From the NCBI GenBank assembly GCA_003550325.1, contig QKWP01001986.1, positions 1 through 64,000 of the forward strand: DNA of 64,000 bases, given 5' to 3'. This DNA is from Gigaspora rosea (lineage: Eukaryota > Glomeromycota > Glomeromycetes > Diversisporales > Gigasporaceae). Position numbers and translations under genes: made by a program. This document shows positions 22,625-34,649 of the stretch, in pieces. The notes beneath the pieces are model-generated. The model was not told the origin of the DNA, ran no database searches, and worked only from the letters and a program-made list of their open reading frames with translations. Within the stretch, counting starts at the first letter, position 1; each line of letters opens with the position of its first letter.

Positions 22625-23249
22625 AAATGGCTATTCGCACCATGGATTTTTGCTATTCGCACTATAGTTACACAAGAATTTCTATTTTTAGAATTCAAAA
22701 TAATATATGCACTTATGTTACACAATAGCTCAGTGCATTGTTTTTGCAAAAATAATTTTTAGTTACATGCTGCTAATGTCATGTAACATTACACAAGTCT
22801 AATTTTGGTAACCTAACCCTTGGTCAGACAGCATTAAGCTTAATGCTGGTGATTACTATTATAATAATGCCCCGGCAGGGTTAGACATAATTCCGGCCCA
22901 CTCTAACCCTAAATTTAGGAACCTTAAAAACTAATTGTTCAATAGTATATATACAGTGATTGGCTAGATTTATGGTTAGAGTGGGCCGGAATTATGTCTA
23001 ACCCCGCCAGGGCATTATCATAATAGTGCCCACTAGCATTAAACTTAATGCTGGCTGATCCAAATTAGGTTACCAAAATTAGACTTGTGTAACATTACAT
23101 GATATTAGCAGCATGTAACCAAAAATTATTTTGCAAAAACAATGCACTGGGCCTTTGTGTAACACAGGTGCATATATTCTAAAAATAGAAACTCTTGTAT
23201 AACCATGGTACGAATAGCAAAAATTCATGGTGTGAATAGCAATTTCCTG
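22622..23249. mobile_element. Foldback element, about 630 bp, arms of about 290 bp
   Basis: Left arm 22622-22918 and right arm 22964-23249 are inverted copies separated by about 45 bp. Landmarks in both arms, in mirrored order, are GGAAATGGCTATTCGCACC, GTGCATTGTTTTTGCAAAA, TACATGCTGCTAAT, GCATTAAGCTTAATGCT and GACATAATTCCGGCCCAC. It is non-coding. Part of the arm sequence is reused at 29384-29578. Confidence 0.9.
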
Positions 23250-23454
23250 GTCTAAATTATACTATGATTTGGTTTTAAATTGGTCATTTGTTGAGGCTGG
23301 GGCCAAGTTGAGTAGAAATTGTCATATAATTTGGCCAACTTTAATATCTATATTTTAACCTGCATATTGGCCCAGGTAAGTTACAGACAACTTACTATAA
23401 TTTACCATGCTAAGTATGTCATATGAAGTAATATAAAACAACTTTAAAGAACTA

Positions 23455-23496
23455 CTATATTCTTACAAAAATAAGCACACCTTTTATATTATAGAG
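23455..23496. mobile_element. Tc1/mariner-like MITE, left piece
   Basis: CTATATTCTTACAAAAATAA then GCACACC follows TA (23453-23454) and matches the complement of the element end at 41459 (CTGTATTTCTCTGAAAATAA then GCACCCC). The remainder of the MITE lies at 41330-41459, beyond a 17.8-kb insertion. Confidence 0.65.
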
Positions 23497-23620
23497 CAGT
23501 GTTGTACATAGAACAGTTGGGATATATGTTGGGACATTTTGGGACATTTTGGGACATTTTTATAAATTGAAATTACTTAAAATTTTATTAAGATAATCTA
23601 ATTAAATGTTTTTAAAAATG
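23497..23620. mobile_element. hAT-like terminus, left end of a 17.8-kb insertion
   Basis: CAGTGTTGTACAT starts at 23497, and its exact complement ends at 41329 (ATGTACAACACTG). Subterminal GGGACATTTT repeats occur here and GGGACA repeats near 41235-41290. The flanks TTATAGAG (left) and CTATAGGG (right) agree at 6 of 8 positions, a candidate 8-bp TSD. Confidence 0.65.
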
Positions 23621-23643
23621 TGTTCAGCACCTATAAAAATATA

Positions 23644-24400
23644 CAGTCTGACCACTCTATAGTCACGCCCTATATAGTCAGTCACACCTCTATATAAGCA
23701 CCCAATATTGTGCGACGGACTTAAAACATAGTAAAAAACCTTATTATAGTCACAAATCACCTATAATCACTATCACAAAAAATTTTGATTTTTTTATCAA
23801 TTTTATTAATAAAAACTCTCGTTATAATCACAAATTTTGACTAAATATAGATTATAACATCTGATTGGCCAATATTTATTTTCATGTTTATTTAAAATAT
23901 TCTATTAAAAATTCTTAAAGGTTTGACAACAAATAACTTTTGATGCAGTGGCCCGATTTGGATGAAACAACTACCAAAATGTTCGTCTCGATGAGACGAT
24001 TCTAATGAGCCTAGGATCGTTAAAATCCAATTACACAATCCTGTGATCGTTAAGGATTTGTGTCACTTCACATATTTAAGAATTAATTAAATTTAAACAT
24101 CTAAATAAAAAATCTCAATGATCTTAACATTTTGTAGCTAAATTTGGACGATTTTAGATTTTTTAGAATTGTCTCATTGAGACAAACACTTGTTATTTCA
24201 TCCAAATTGGGCCACTAGATCAAAAGTTTTTCATTATCAAATATTTTAAATTTTTTAATAGTATTTCAAATATGCGCAAATATATTACTTATTGGCCTTT
24301 GGTCATGTGACCATGGCAAGGTATTTTATTTATAGTCACACCTCTATACAATCACCAAAATAGGGCGCGACCAATTTGTGATTATAGAGAGGTCTGACTG
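23644..24400. mobile_element. Pogo/mariner-like foldback element, 757 bp, TA TSD
   Basis: CAGTCTGACCACTCTATAGT at the left and the complement of the right end CAGTCAGACCTCTCTATAAT form TIRs that continue with CACCTCTATA and CACCAATATnG-like words for about 80 bp. TA flanks both ends. Internally, GCAGTGGCCCGATTTGGATG with CGTCTCGATGAGACG is mirrored by CATCCAAATTGGGCCACT with GTCTCATTGAGAC, so most of the element folds back. No transposase frame. Confidence 0.85.
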
Positions 24401-24534
24401 TATAATTATACATTTTTTTAAATTAATACCAGGAACATAGTACAAAGTACGAAAAGTATAGTTTACTGAAGAGTTAAATAAAAACAACAAAGCAAAATCT
24501 TAGTATTAATTGGTTGAATAATCTCATGCCTTTA

Positions 24535-27010
24535 GATCTTTCTATATCTGTGTACATGCATATACCGGGAACAGAGTATAAAGTACATTTACAGGCAAGT
24601 TAATTGGTATAGGGCTGTTTCGTTTGATTGATTCGTCCTCATGACTTCATCATAATTCTGTCTATATTGGAACCATTGTGCACTGATGTGTATGATCTAT
24701 AAATTAAATGGAAAAATTTTGTATGTTGAACAGTGCGTGATTAGAGAATCATTTGAAACCATTGTGATAATGTATTAATTTCTTCGTCTGGTCATTGATT
24801 TAAAAATAAGTATTGCTATGTTGGAAACGGAGTATAACAAAAATTATGGTTCTGTGAACGGAGTGTAAAGCATGTAAAATATGCCAGGCGCAATAAAAAA
24901 TGTGGTATGAACCAAAAACATTGTTCTGTTGTTCTATTATATAAATGGTAACATTTGTAATTATGTATTAAATTCATTACTTCGGATCTTTCTATATCTG
25001 TGTACATGCATATACCGGGAACAGAGTATGAAGTACATTTACAGGCAAGTTAATTGGTATAGTAATGTTTTGTTAGAGAACTTTGCTAAAGCATGATTGC
25101 GTGCCTTTTGCTTTGTCTCTCATTTTTGGGTATATTATGATGAACATGAACGGTTTTGTCCTTATGCAATTAAGCAACCTATATAACTTTACTGAGCATC
25201 GTTTTTTTTCATTTTTAAACTACAAATCACATTTTTGTTACAACAAGCTATTCTTACATATATCTGCCTCTCCGCAGTCCAGTCGAAGCAGTGTTACATC
25301 ATTTTCGGGCAGGGAGGGAAGGGTTGATGTAACCAGAACGAAAGTCAGGTTCACAGAAAAGACAAAATTAATCACATCGACTTCTCATACTTACTAAACT
25401 ACTAAGATCTGGTTACCTCATACTTGCTTAATTTATACATACTTGCTAATACTACTAAATTACCTTTATCATATCCATATTATAATTGCATAAATAATTA
25501 CTGCATACTTACACCACCGATTACTACTTCACACTTATTGATCGATCTAACATGGACCATAACCGGGCCTATCACGTGTTCAATAGGGTGAATAGATTCG
25601 AGACAAAAGCAATATAATGCAGCTGTTGTATTGAATAATCCGGTGTGTATTATTTATAATGATATATGGATTTCCTTATTTAGCATTTGATTTAAAGCCT
25701 GTTATTGTGAATTATACTAATTTAGTGCAATAAAGTTTTGCGCATTGGACATTGCGTGATCAGAGAGTCATTCTAAAATTTTATGATTATATATTGGTTT
25801 CTTTGTATGGTCGTTAATTTGAAAATAATTATTGCTATGTTGAGAACGGAATGTAGCGAAGATTAAACTGGGTGTGTTAGATGGCATATTCAATTTTCTA
25901 ATTGCACCATCATGCGGTATGAACTGAAAACATTTATAATGATATATTACATTCCTTATTTGGCAATTGATTTAAAGCCTGTTTATTATTAATCGCGCTT
26001 ATTTGATCTTTTCTAAAGCATGATAGGCGGATTTGAATCATTTAAACAAATTACGAATTTGTACAACTGACCAATTAATTTATTACACGTAAGTATGTAA
26101 AAATAAAGCAAAGTGACAACTACTAAAAATTGTGATTTCATATCTAGTTACTGAATTATCTCATTTAGATCTACTTGCGTCAAATCTGCCCATATGATTG
26201 AAAAATTCAGAGTTGACCTGGTACTTGTTGGCGCTTCTCATAGACGATATATGAAGTACGTATATAGAATATGTTTTTAGACAAGTTAATTAGTATATAC
26301 GATTTTCTTGTGCCACGTTTCCTTATTTGCACTTGATTTAAAGCCAGTTTTTTGTAAATCATGCTAACTCATTATTTTAATTTATGAATTCGCTAAAGTA
26401 TAATTATATGCCTTATATTGGAATAATCCAGTGTTGAACTAGTACTTGATTTTCTAATTGCATGATCATGCGGTATGAACCTAAAACATTTATAATGATA
26501 TATTACATTTCTTATTGGCAATTGATTTAGAGCCTGATTATTATTAATCGCGCTGATTTGATCTTTGCTAAAGCATGATGGGTGGTTTTGGATCATTTAA
26601 ACAAATCATGAATTTGTACAACTGACCAATCAATTTATTATACGTTAGTACATAAAAATAAAGCAAAGTGACAACCAATAAAAATTGTGATTTCATATCT
26701 AGTTATTGTATTATCACATTTAGATCTACTTGCGTCAAATCTGCCCATATGATTGAATAACTCGGAGTTGACCTGATACTTGTTGGCGCTTCTCGTAGAC
26801 TATTTATAAAGTACGTATGTAGAATATGTTTTTAGGCAAGTTAATTGTTGTATATGATTTTCTTGTGCTACGTTTTCTTATTTTGCGCTTGATTTAAAGC
26901 CAGTTTTTTGTAAATCATATACTAACTCATTATTTTAATTTATGAATTCGCTAAAGTATAATTGTATGCCTTATATTGGAATAACCCGGTATTGAACTAG
27001 TACTTGTTGA
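24535..27010. repeat. Segmental tandem repeats (450-, 1020- and 555-bp spacing)
   Basis: GATCTTTCTATATCTGTG to GTTAATTGGTATAG occurs at 24535 and 24985. A block with TGCGTGAT, AGAGAATCATT and GCTATGTTGGAAACGGA occurs at about 24733 and 25753. Blocks 25893-26447 and 26448-27003 are near-identical 555-bp direct duplicates (for example GATCTACTTGCGTCAAATCT at 26168 and 26723). No coding capacity was found on either strand beyond short frames. The source of the repeated sequence is not recognised. Confidence 0.88.
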
Positions 27011-27422
27011 TATGGAATCACGAGGAATGATGAATAAAGATGTAGCAAAGTGTGTATATTAAATAGTATGTGAAATTTTCTAATGCCGCAATAAAAAATG
27101 CGGTATGGACTGAAAAACATTGTTCTGTTGTATAAACAGTATTTTTTATAATAATATTAGATTTTCTTGTTTAGCACTTGGTTTAAAATATTTATTGTTA
27201 ACATTAACTTATTATTTGTCATAAATTTTAACTAATCAATTTATATTGTTTTACTACGAAATGTGTAAGATTTTTGCCAAATCATAATATACAAGCCTTG
27301 TATTAAAATAATCCGGAATTGAACTGGTACTTGTTAATACAGTATAGAATCGTATTCGAGCCATGATTCCTATCGCATTCCTTATTTAGATATAATTACT
27401 GTTTGCAAAAGGTCAGTGCAAT

Positions 27423-28390
27423 GATCTTACCTCTTGAATTCTTGTTAGATTTTTTCTTTCATGCGGCTATTTTTATAGGACCTGTTACTCCTTTTTAGTG
27501 CATTTTTTGATTTGTTCTTTTTAGTGACTCGAATTTTATCTCAAAAATTAATATTATCGTATGCATGCTGATCATTTAAAAATATCTTAATTCCTTAATT
27601 GTTAATAACATATTTTTAATAGTAAAATCAGTAAACACTATGCTAAATTTGTACCTAAACTTTTATATATGTAATACAAAATAAACGCTTTTTACTGTGT
27701 GTATGCAACTATGCAATAGTATTTCTTGCTTTGTAATTAGTAAATGCTGCTGTTTTTATTGCAACTTTGCCAATTAAGTTCTGGTAAATATTCGCTTTTT
27801 TTATTGCTGTGTAAATTAATCTTAATAATAATTTTGGTAAAACTGTATAAAGCTATTGTGCGATATATTATTATAGCATAATAAAATCTTTAATAAATGA
27901 TCTTACCTCTGAATTCTTGTTAGATCTTTCCTTTCTCGCGGCTATTTTCACAGGACCTGTTACTCCTGCTTAACGCATTTTTTCATTTGTTGTTTTTTGT
28001 GACTCAAATTTTATCTCAAAAATTAATATTATCGTATGCATGCCGATCGTTTAAGAATATCTTAATTCTTTAATTGTTAACATATTATAATAGTAAAATC
28101 AGTAAGTACAATGCTAAATTTGTACCTAAACTTTTTATATGTGTAATACAAAAAAATGCTTTTTACTATGTGTATGCAACTATGCGATAGCATTACTTGC
28201 TTTGTAATTAATAAATGCTACTGTTTATTGCAACTTTGCCAATTAAGTTCTGGTAAATATTTACTTTTTTTATTGCTGTGTAAATTAATCTTAATAATAA
28301 TTTTGGTAAAACTGTATAAAGATATTGTGTGATATATTGTTATAGCATAATAAAATCTTCGATAAATGGCATTCTTATTAAATGCTTGAG
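27423..28390. repeat. 476-bp direct tandem duplication
   Basis: The block starting GATCTTACCTC at 27423 is repeated from 27899 with few differences, including ATTATCGTATGCATGC, GTGTATGCAACTATGC and TTGCCAATTAAGTTCTGGTA. A weak third copy follows to about 28950 (ACTGTACAAAGCTATTGTAC). Non-coding. Confidence 0.88.
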
Positions 28391-28953
28391 GATAATTAAA
28401 TTTTTTAAATCTTTGTTTAGTAATAAATTATTTAAAAAATTTTACCATAATTCTTTCATTCTAACTAAATGTTAACAAATTTCTAGTAGTAAATTCTATG
28501 AGCACTATGCCTAATTTGTGTAATTCAAAAACCAAAGCTGGTTATATGCTGAAGCTATTATTCTGATATGACAAGGTGAAACCTGCATCAGTGATAGTTA
28601 CTTTATTGATACACATTACTACCTGAATGGCATCTAATGCTAATTAAAAAAATTAGTAGATTAACCTAAAAAAGTGCAATCTTATCCTTTTCATATTCGC
28701 ACTTATCTACAAAATCAACACGGGTTTTACCTTGACATATTATGATTGTCAAATATTGCTACTAAAAAACTTTCTAATATATGCATGCATGCAATCATGC
28801 GATTTCTGTACTTTAAACACTTCATAATACTCTAAATAGCTACTGTTTGTAATTAAGTTTTATTGTTTGTATAAATTTAATCTTATCAGTAATTTTTACT
28901 ATAATTTTTTGTTTAAAACTGTACAAAGCTATTGTACAATATATTGTTATTGT
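28391..28953. other. Decayed continuation of the tandem array
   Basis: Words from the preceding unit recur weakly (AATAAATT, TGCATGCATGCAATCATGCG, AAGCTATTGTACAATATATTG). No gene was recognised. Confidence 0.4.
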
Positions 28954-29180
28954 TTAATAAATGTGATAGATCATAATAAAATCCAGATTAAAATGAAAAG
29001 ATAGTATAAAATCTCAAAAACTAAATTTTTTTGGGGTGTATTTTTTAGTGTTAGAGGTTTAGGATTAGGGTTAGTTTTAAAAAAAATTATAATAAACGAG
29101 TATTAATGGGTTTTAGAAGACTAGCAGGTTAAGTAAAGAATGTAGATTTCATTTTAAATTATGATCTGTGACAATAAATG
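28954..29180. mobile_element. MITE with TTAGGG-like core (family M, copy 2)
   Basis: The left end TGTGATAGATCATAATAAAA and the complement of the right end TGTCACAGATCATAATTTAA are TIRs. The core GGATTAGGGTTAGTTTT and AATAAACGAGTATTAATGGG match the inverted copy at 54733-54964. Confidence 0.82.
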
Positions 29181-29383
29181 ATTTTTCTTTTAAAGCTTTG
29201 AGGATAATGAAATACTATAAACTTTTGTTTAGCAATAAATGTTTTAATATACTGTATTAGATTATTGTAAAGGAATATAATGTTGATATAAAAAAATTTA
29301 ACACTATTTTTCTATTTAAAGATGCAATTTTTGAAAGTGTAGATTGATTTCTTCATCATTATAAAAATTAAAATCAACTCATG

Positions 29384-29578
29384 ATAATGCCCTCGGTGGG
29401 GTTAGACATAATTCCGGCCCACTCTAACCCTAAATCTAGTGGTACCCTAACCCAGCATTAAGCTTAATGCTAGTGGGCACTATTATGATAATGCACCTGG
29501 CGGGGTTAGACATAATTCCGGCCCATCCTAAACCTAAATCTAGTAGTACTCTAACCTGGCATTAAGCTTAAAACCTAA
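29384..29578. repeat. Tandem fragment of the foldback family, about 104-bp period
   Basis: GGGGTTAGACATAATTCCGG occurs at about 29398 and 29502, each followed by a CCTAAATCTAG word and GCATTAAGCTTA. All words belong to the arms of the foldback at 22622-23249. The block ends just before the ATG of the OB-like gene. Confidence 0.8.
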
Positions 29579-29580
29579 AA

Positions 29581-30574
29581 ATGACATCTCTTGTTGTTAT
29601 AATTTCTGTGAAAAATAGCCACTTGTGCTCAAGTGGACTTGCTAAATACAAGATTTCTAAAGAAATAACTCAAACAATTAAATTTAAATATTTCTTTCCT
29701 GCTAATCAACTATCTCAGACATTTGCAACTGGAGATTTAGTTTTTATTTCAGGTAAATACATTGTTGAAAATTCCGAACCATGTTTTACCATTGCCTACT
29801 CAAGTATTGTTGATAATAAAAACCCCAACTGGGAATTTAATCTGAGTAATGTTTCCATTACTATTCCTCACTGTATGATTTTGTGAGTGTCAAACGTGAA
29901 CCAAAGAATGTTGAAAACTTTATTCATTTTGGAGTAGAAACAGTTCAATATAATTCTGTTACTGGTGCTTCAAATGTCAAGATGGATATGACAATTATTT
30001 ACCCTCTTGATTCACTCAGATTTAATTATTTAGGCCATTTAGGTTCTAATATTAAATTACATTCCAATTATTTTATATCAGGTCTTTTTAAGTTTTTAAA
30101 ATCTGGCAAGATAATGATTGAAGCCACTAATATTGATTATCTCAGAACCTCAACTATCAATATTAATGCATCTGAAAGTTCTCATTCAGCTATGACAAAT
30201 ACACCATCAATAATTGATATTATTGATGATGATATTGACTGTACTATTACAAAAGGACCTCAAATCAATATGGATCATTTGAAAAATCTATGAATACTGT
30301 TAATGCCAATATAGAAGCTGTTCCATCTTGTGATATTAAATAATATCATACTGTTAATTCCAACATTGAAGCTGGTCCATCTAATAATACTAAAAAGTAT
30401 CATACCACTATTGAAGATTATATTGAAGATGATAATGAGAGTGATAATAAAAAGGGTATAGATTTAATCTATGATGAAGACTTGCAAGACTTTGAAGAAC
30501 AAGAAGAATTGCAACCAAGAAAAAGAAGAAAGCCCCTTAAAAAGGCTACAAAAGGAAAACAAAAAGCAACTTAA
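29581..30574 (+). pseudogene. Helitron-associated double OB-like protein (element 1), interrupted
   Basis: The first open frame (29581-29883) has FFPANQLSQTFATGDLVFIS then GKYIVENSEPCFTI, and the second (29883-30293) has IIYPLDSLRFNYL and YFISGLFKFLKSGKIMIEAT. Each reads as one beta-rich barrel, and both halves align with the protein at 50511-51548 beside the second Helitron. After an acidic stretch the chain ends in a basic tail (PRKRRKPLKKATKGKQKAT, stop at 30574), suggesting a DNA-binding or nuclear role. An RPA-like OB fold is inferred from pattern and from the RPA genes known in other Helitrons; I see no decisive motif. Frame changes separate the parts, and a 57-bp in-frame tandem duplication (about 30294-30407) lies before the acidic region. 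The Rep-helicase begins 4.1 kb downstream on the same strand, past later insertions. Confidence 0.7.
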
Positions 30575-31299
30575 AAAAAGGGTTATAATAATTATTTAAC
30601 CAAAATGATAGATATTAAATATAGTAGTTCATTTGCTATTTTTATGGATTAATATTTATTGTTTAGATTTTATAATTCTTTTATAATTATACTTAAAAAT
30701 TTTATGTTTTTCTAAGTGAAAATAAGAGCTACTTGTGTTTCTAAAATTTCTTATTAACCTATTGAACACTATTCGTTTTATTGTGTTCATAATTATAGGT
30801 TCTATAATTCTTCGTATAAATGTTAATCACTCTTATCTATTATTTACTTTTTAACGGTTATATAATTGTAAATGAAATCAAATAGCTCATTCTAAATTTA
30901 AGGCTAATAAATCTTCTTTATGCATATATAATAAAATCAAGTAATATGCATTTGTAAGGTTGGATAGTATGTTTTTAATAATATTACTTATTGAATCCGA
31001 CTATATCTAAGATAAAATAGAACTATGATATCAAGATTAACCGAACAAGAAATGTGTTAGTGATGCAACAAGCTATATGTAACAAAATATAGGATAGAAT
31101 TTATTGTAGATAGTTCTTTAGCAAATTAGTATAAGTATTGCTAGTTATTATAGTAGTTGCATTCGTGTAATTAAAATTTTTCTTATCTTTGTTAAAAAAA
31201 TTATTTTACTCAAGCTTATTCTGATAATTTAATCAAGGGCGTTCAAAATTGATTCTTCAGTCTTATTTTTAAACCATTCATATTTTTATTTTAATTTAG
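30575..31299. other. AT-rich spacer inside Helitron 1
   Basis: No gene was recognised. It separates the OB-like gene from a MITE remnant. Confidence 0.4.
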
Positions 31300-31516
31300 A
31301 GTGGGCAAAAAGTCATAATCATTTAACATCACTCCACTAATGACCCCTTCAAAAAAGAACAACGAATCACCACGTGGATGACTCAAGCCAATTGCCTAAT
31401 TTACATTAACTACTGAGATCAGCTTTCCTTGTTCATTTTTATATGTCATTTATTTTATCCCCTCTGTGAGCCCTAGAAAATAATGTTAACCTGAGAATCA
31501 ACTTCAGCTAGCCAAA
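31300..31516. mobile_element. Degenerate MITE copy (GTTAACATCACCCC family)
   Basis: ATTTAACATCACTCC at the left, TTCATTTTTATATGTCATTT with TTATCCCCTC in the body, and ATGTTAACCTGAGAATCAAC at the right parallel the complete element at 5533-5780. The termini are eroded. Confidence 0.65.
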
Positions 31517-31611
31517 TTAAAAAAATTCTGACCGATCGACCCTTTTTTCAAATTCCATATGATACAAACGAAAGATCAACTTTGTGTTGCCGAATAATGC
31601 AGTAGCATATT

Positions 31612-32155
31612 TGGAGATGTGCCATTTACATGATCGCTAAAGTTTTTTCCTGTACAGTACGTACAGTACGTGCAGTACATATGTATAATACATATAATAT
31701 TTTATAGTGTAATAAGATAATTAGAATTATTTAAGCGCATAACTAAAAATTCTTACCAAGAACTCCGGAACCTTTAATATTTATATAATATTTAATTATA
31801 CATATCTTAAGAAAAAAAACCTCCTTAATACTACTAAGAAAAACATCTCAACATATAAATATATATAACTACTAAAATACAAATAAAAAATTAAATATTT
31901 AAATATGTACTTTTTAATTTAATCATCTCTTCATTATTCAACCTTAACAAATTTATTTATGTATTGCTAAGCAAAGCTGAATATAGTAAATAATAAATAA
32001 TCACCTAAATTTACAAAATCTGGTTTTATATGCTTTAATATTGATCAAATTCTTAAGTTTCATTAATTGATCAGCTTGTGAAGTTACATACCTATAAAAG
32101 GATGACAAAAATTTCATGTACAGTACATACAGTACGTGTACCTAGCACATCTCTA
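31612..32155. mobile_element. Possible MITE with GTACAGTACGTAC-type subterminal repeats
   Basis: AGATGTGCC at about 31616 and AGCACATCT at about 32148 face each other. Inside each is a GTACAGTACGTACAGTACGTG-like run (31655-31677 and 32117-32137). No target duplication was seen, so the call is tentative. Confidence 0.4.
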
Positions 32156-33426
32156 ATCATATTGTATATATTGAAGTGTTGAAATTAAATCTCAAATTCT
32201 ATCATGACTTATTGTAAAATGATGTTGTTGCGAATACTACGTCGAGATCTTAAGTTGTAATCATAGTCGTAAATTCTATCATAATTAATTATAAAATTTT
32301 GCTATGAAATTACTAATATGATACATAGTTTGTTTTAGAATTATAGTTATAAATTCTATGGTGTATTGATTTATTGTAAAAAAAATTTTTTTTACAAACT
32401 TACTAGAAATTTGTGATAAACATAATGCAGTCACGATTTCATATTGAAATACTGTATCTACTTTAAAAAACTTTGTTGTAAAACTTACTGCCTATTTGGT
32501 AACAGATGGTATATCCATTAGTGATGAAAGTACGATATATATAATTAGTATTATTAGTTATTAAGCCAAGTGTATTGGTCAGTGCAATCGGTCAGAACGA
32601 CAGTCGCAGGTCAAGGGTCAGCTTGTTATGAAGACAGCATAGTTTTTAAGTACAAAGTGAAACCAATGCAAAAAAGAAAAAAAAGTAAAGTTACATGGGT
32701 TGCTTGATAACATACTAGTATATGTTTTTCGTAATTATACACCACATCGAAATGAGAAACAAAACAAAAAACTAACTTACTATTGCAGTATTTAGTCAGT
32801 TTGGAATCAAATGCTTTAATTCCTACCATAATTAAGCATAAGAATTTGTTAAAAAACTTGTTAGCAGTATATTTTTATGTTTGCATTGGATTAACAGTTG
32901 TGGTTCTATCACGTTTAGTGTAAAAAAATTTGTTGGTAGATTACGCAAAAAAAAAAGTGAAGTCACAAACCCGAAATTCCCACATTTATTTTTATTATTT
33001 TATATTTGTAAAATATGATATCATACCCCACAGAATTTGCTGTTGTTGCCGCAGCATTCAATTAACCATTTGATCAATCAAATAAATGATGCGTTCGTGA
33101 GGTCGATTTCTAATGAGCTTTGAGGTGGCTACTCTAGCAAGTTCATAGACATCGTATATACAATTAAATTTAATAATTTAATAAGCAATCACTCTTTAAA
33201 ATATACAGATAAATATTGGAATTTTCATTAATTGCCATTTTTATCTATTCACGGTAAATACCGATACAGTATCCTTTCTTAATATGCATATATTTTATAA
33301 CATATTAAGTTAGTGTGATTCCGAAAGACAATAATAAAAAAATTTTTTTATGATGATCGTCATGTGATTTAATCGAGACAAAAACCTGTTAAAGCGATGT
33401 TTGGTTAAACAATTCTCATACAATGC
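32156..33426. other. AT-rich stretch with short direct repeats
   Basis: Around 32195-32370 TAAATTCTATCATAATTAAT-like words recur about three times at 85-90 bp spacing. No gene was recognised. Confidence 0.4.
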
Positions 33427-33808
33427 TTAAGGGTAGGGTGTACAAATTTCCAATTTCATATAAAATCGATTGTAGATCAACTTTGTGTAACCAATTTATA
33501 TGATATCATATGATTTACATGTAAACATCATATGATCTGACCAATCAATTCTTTGTACAACCTACAAAAATCATAGTGCGTCCTACAAAAATTTAATTAT
33601 ATGTAAAGTTGATTTTTTTTAAAGCAATGGATATTGCGCAACTTTATTATTATAAACAAACTATTTAAAACTACCTATTATATAAATTTTATACAAATTG
33701 GTCAAGAACTTAAAAAAATTTATCAGAAGCATTTTTTTATTTACTATATAAAATTCTAAAATACCACGTAGATCATATGAAAATGATCTACGTTCACCCT
33801 ACCCTTAA
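33427..33808. mobile_element. TTAA-flanked MITE, 382 bp (copy 3)
   Basis: TTAAGGGTAGGGTGTACAAA at the left and CACCCTACCCTTAA at the right, with TACCACGTAGATCATATGAA next to the right end. The length equals that of copy 1. It has the best-preserved ends of the three copies. Confidence 0.9.
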
Positions 33809-34649
33809 CCATTTACTCTGTTTCTGTTAAAAACATTCTCAGTTACATCTGATCAAAACGTTAAGGCCGCAGACTCTAATATAAATTATATAATTTTTAT
33901 ACAGATACAGTACGCTGTTATAATCACATGATCAATTACCAATTAGCAATGACTTTTGACGTGTATAACTACAGCTTTTAGATATTATGAAAACATGATA
34001 TTATTTGTATTAAATATTTTGAACAAGGAAAGAACCTTACAAACATGAATTACAAATATGATCATTACCTTTGACAAAGTGCAATAAAGACCATATTGCT
34101 TTTACTGACTTTCTATTCTTAATTTTTGTCATTTAAATATTTATCATTAGTAAATAATTACATTATTTCAAGATATTCTATATACATAACAGCATATGTA
34201 TTATATTAAATCTGAAAATCAAATATGATCAGGTGATCTTATCAGTGAACTGCGATCAATGAATTTAATCAAAATATGCTGATCGCATTTCGCCGTTGTA
34301 ATCACATAAATGTTAAACAAATAAAAATTACTTTTAGTGAATATAACTACGGCTAAAAATAATTAGAAATTATAATAGTATTAGTATTAAATCTTTTGGC
34401 CAAAAACGCCTTACAAACACAATTAAGCAACAATCGATTAATTATATCGGTGAAACACGATTCACAAATTTGATCAAAATAAAAATTTTTTTTTAACTTA
34501 CTTTAAGAGGCGCCCTATGATGTTTTAATTCAAAAAATATTTTATTACCTGTTGTAAAGTATAAAATGACTTTGTTGATTATTAATCTCCTATTCGTAAT
34601 TTATATATTACTTTTTAGCTTAAAAATTAACTCTAACTCAAAACATACT
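33809..34649. repeat. Diverged tandem duplication of about 385 bp
   Basis: A block with TGTTATAATCACAT, GTATAACTACAGC and CCTTACAAACA at 33915-34050 recurs as TTGTAATCACAT, ATATAACTACGGC and CCTTACAAACA at about 34295-34425. No gene was recognised. The Helitron 1 Rep frame begins just beyond. Confidence 0.55.
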
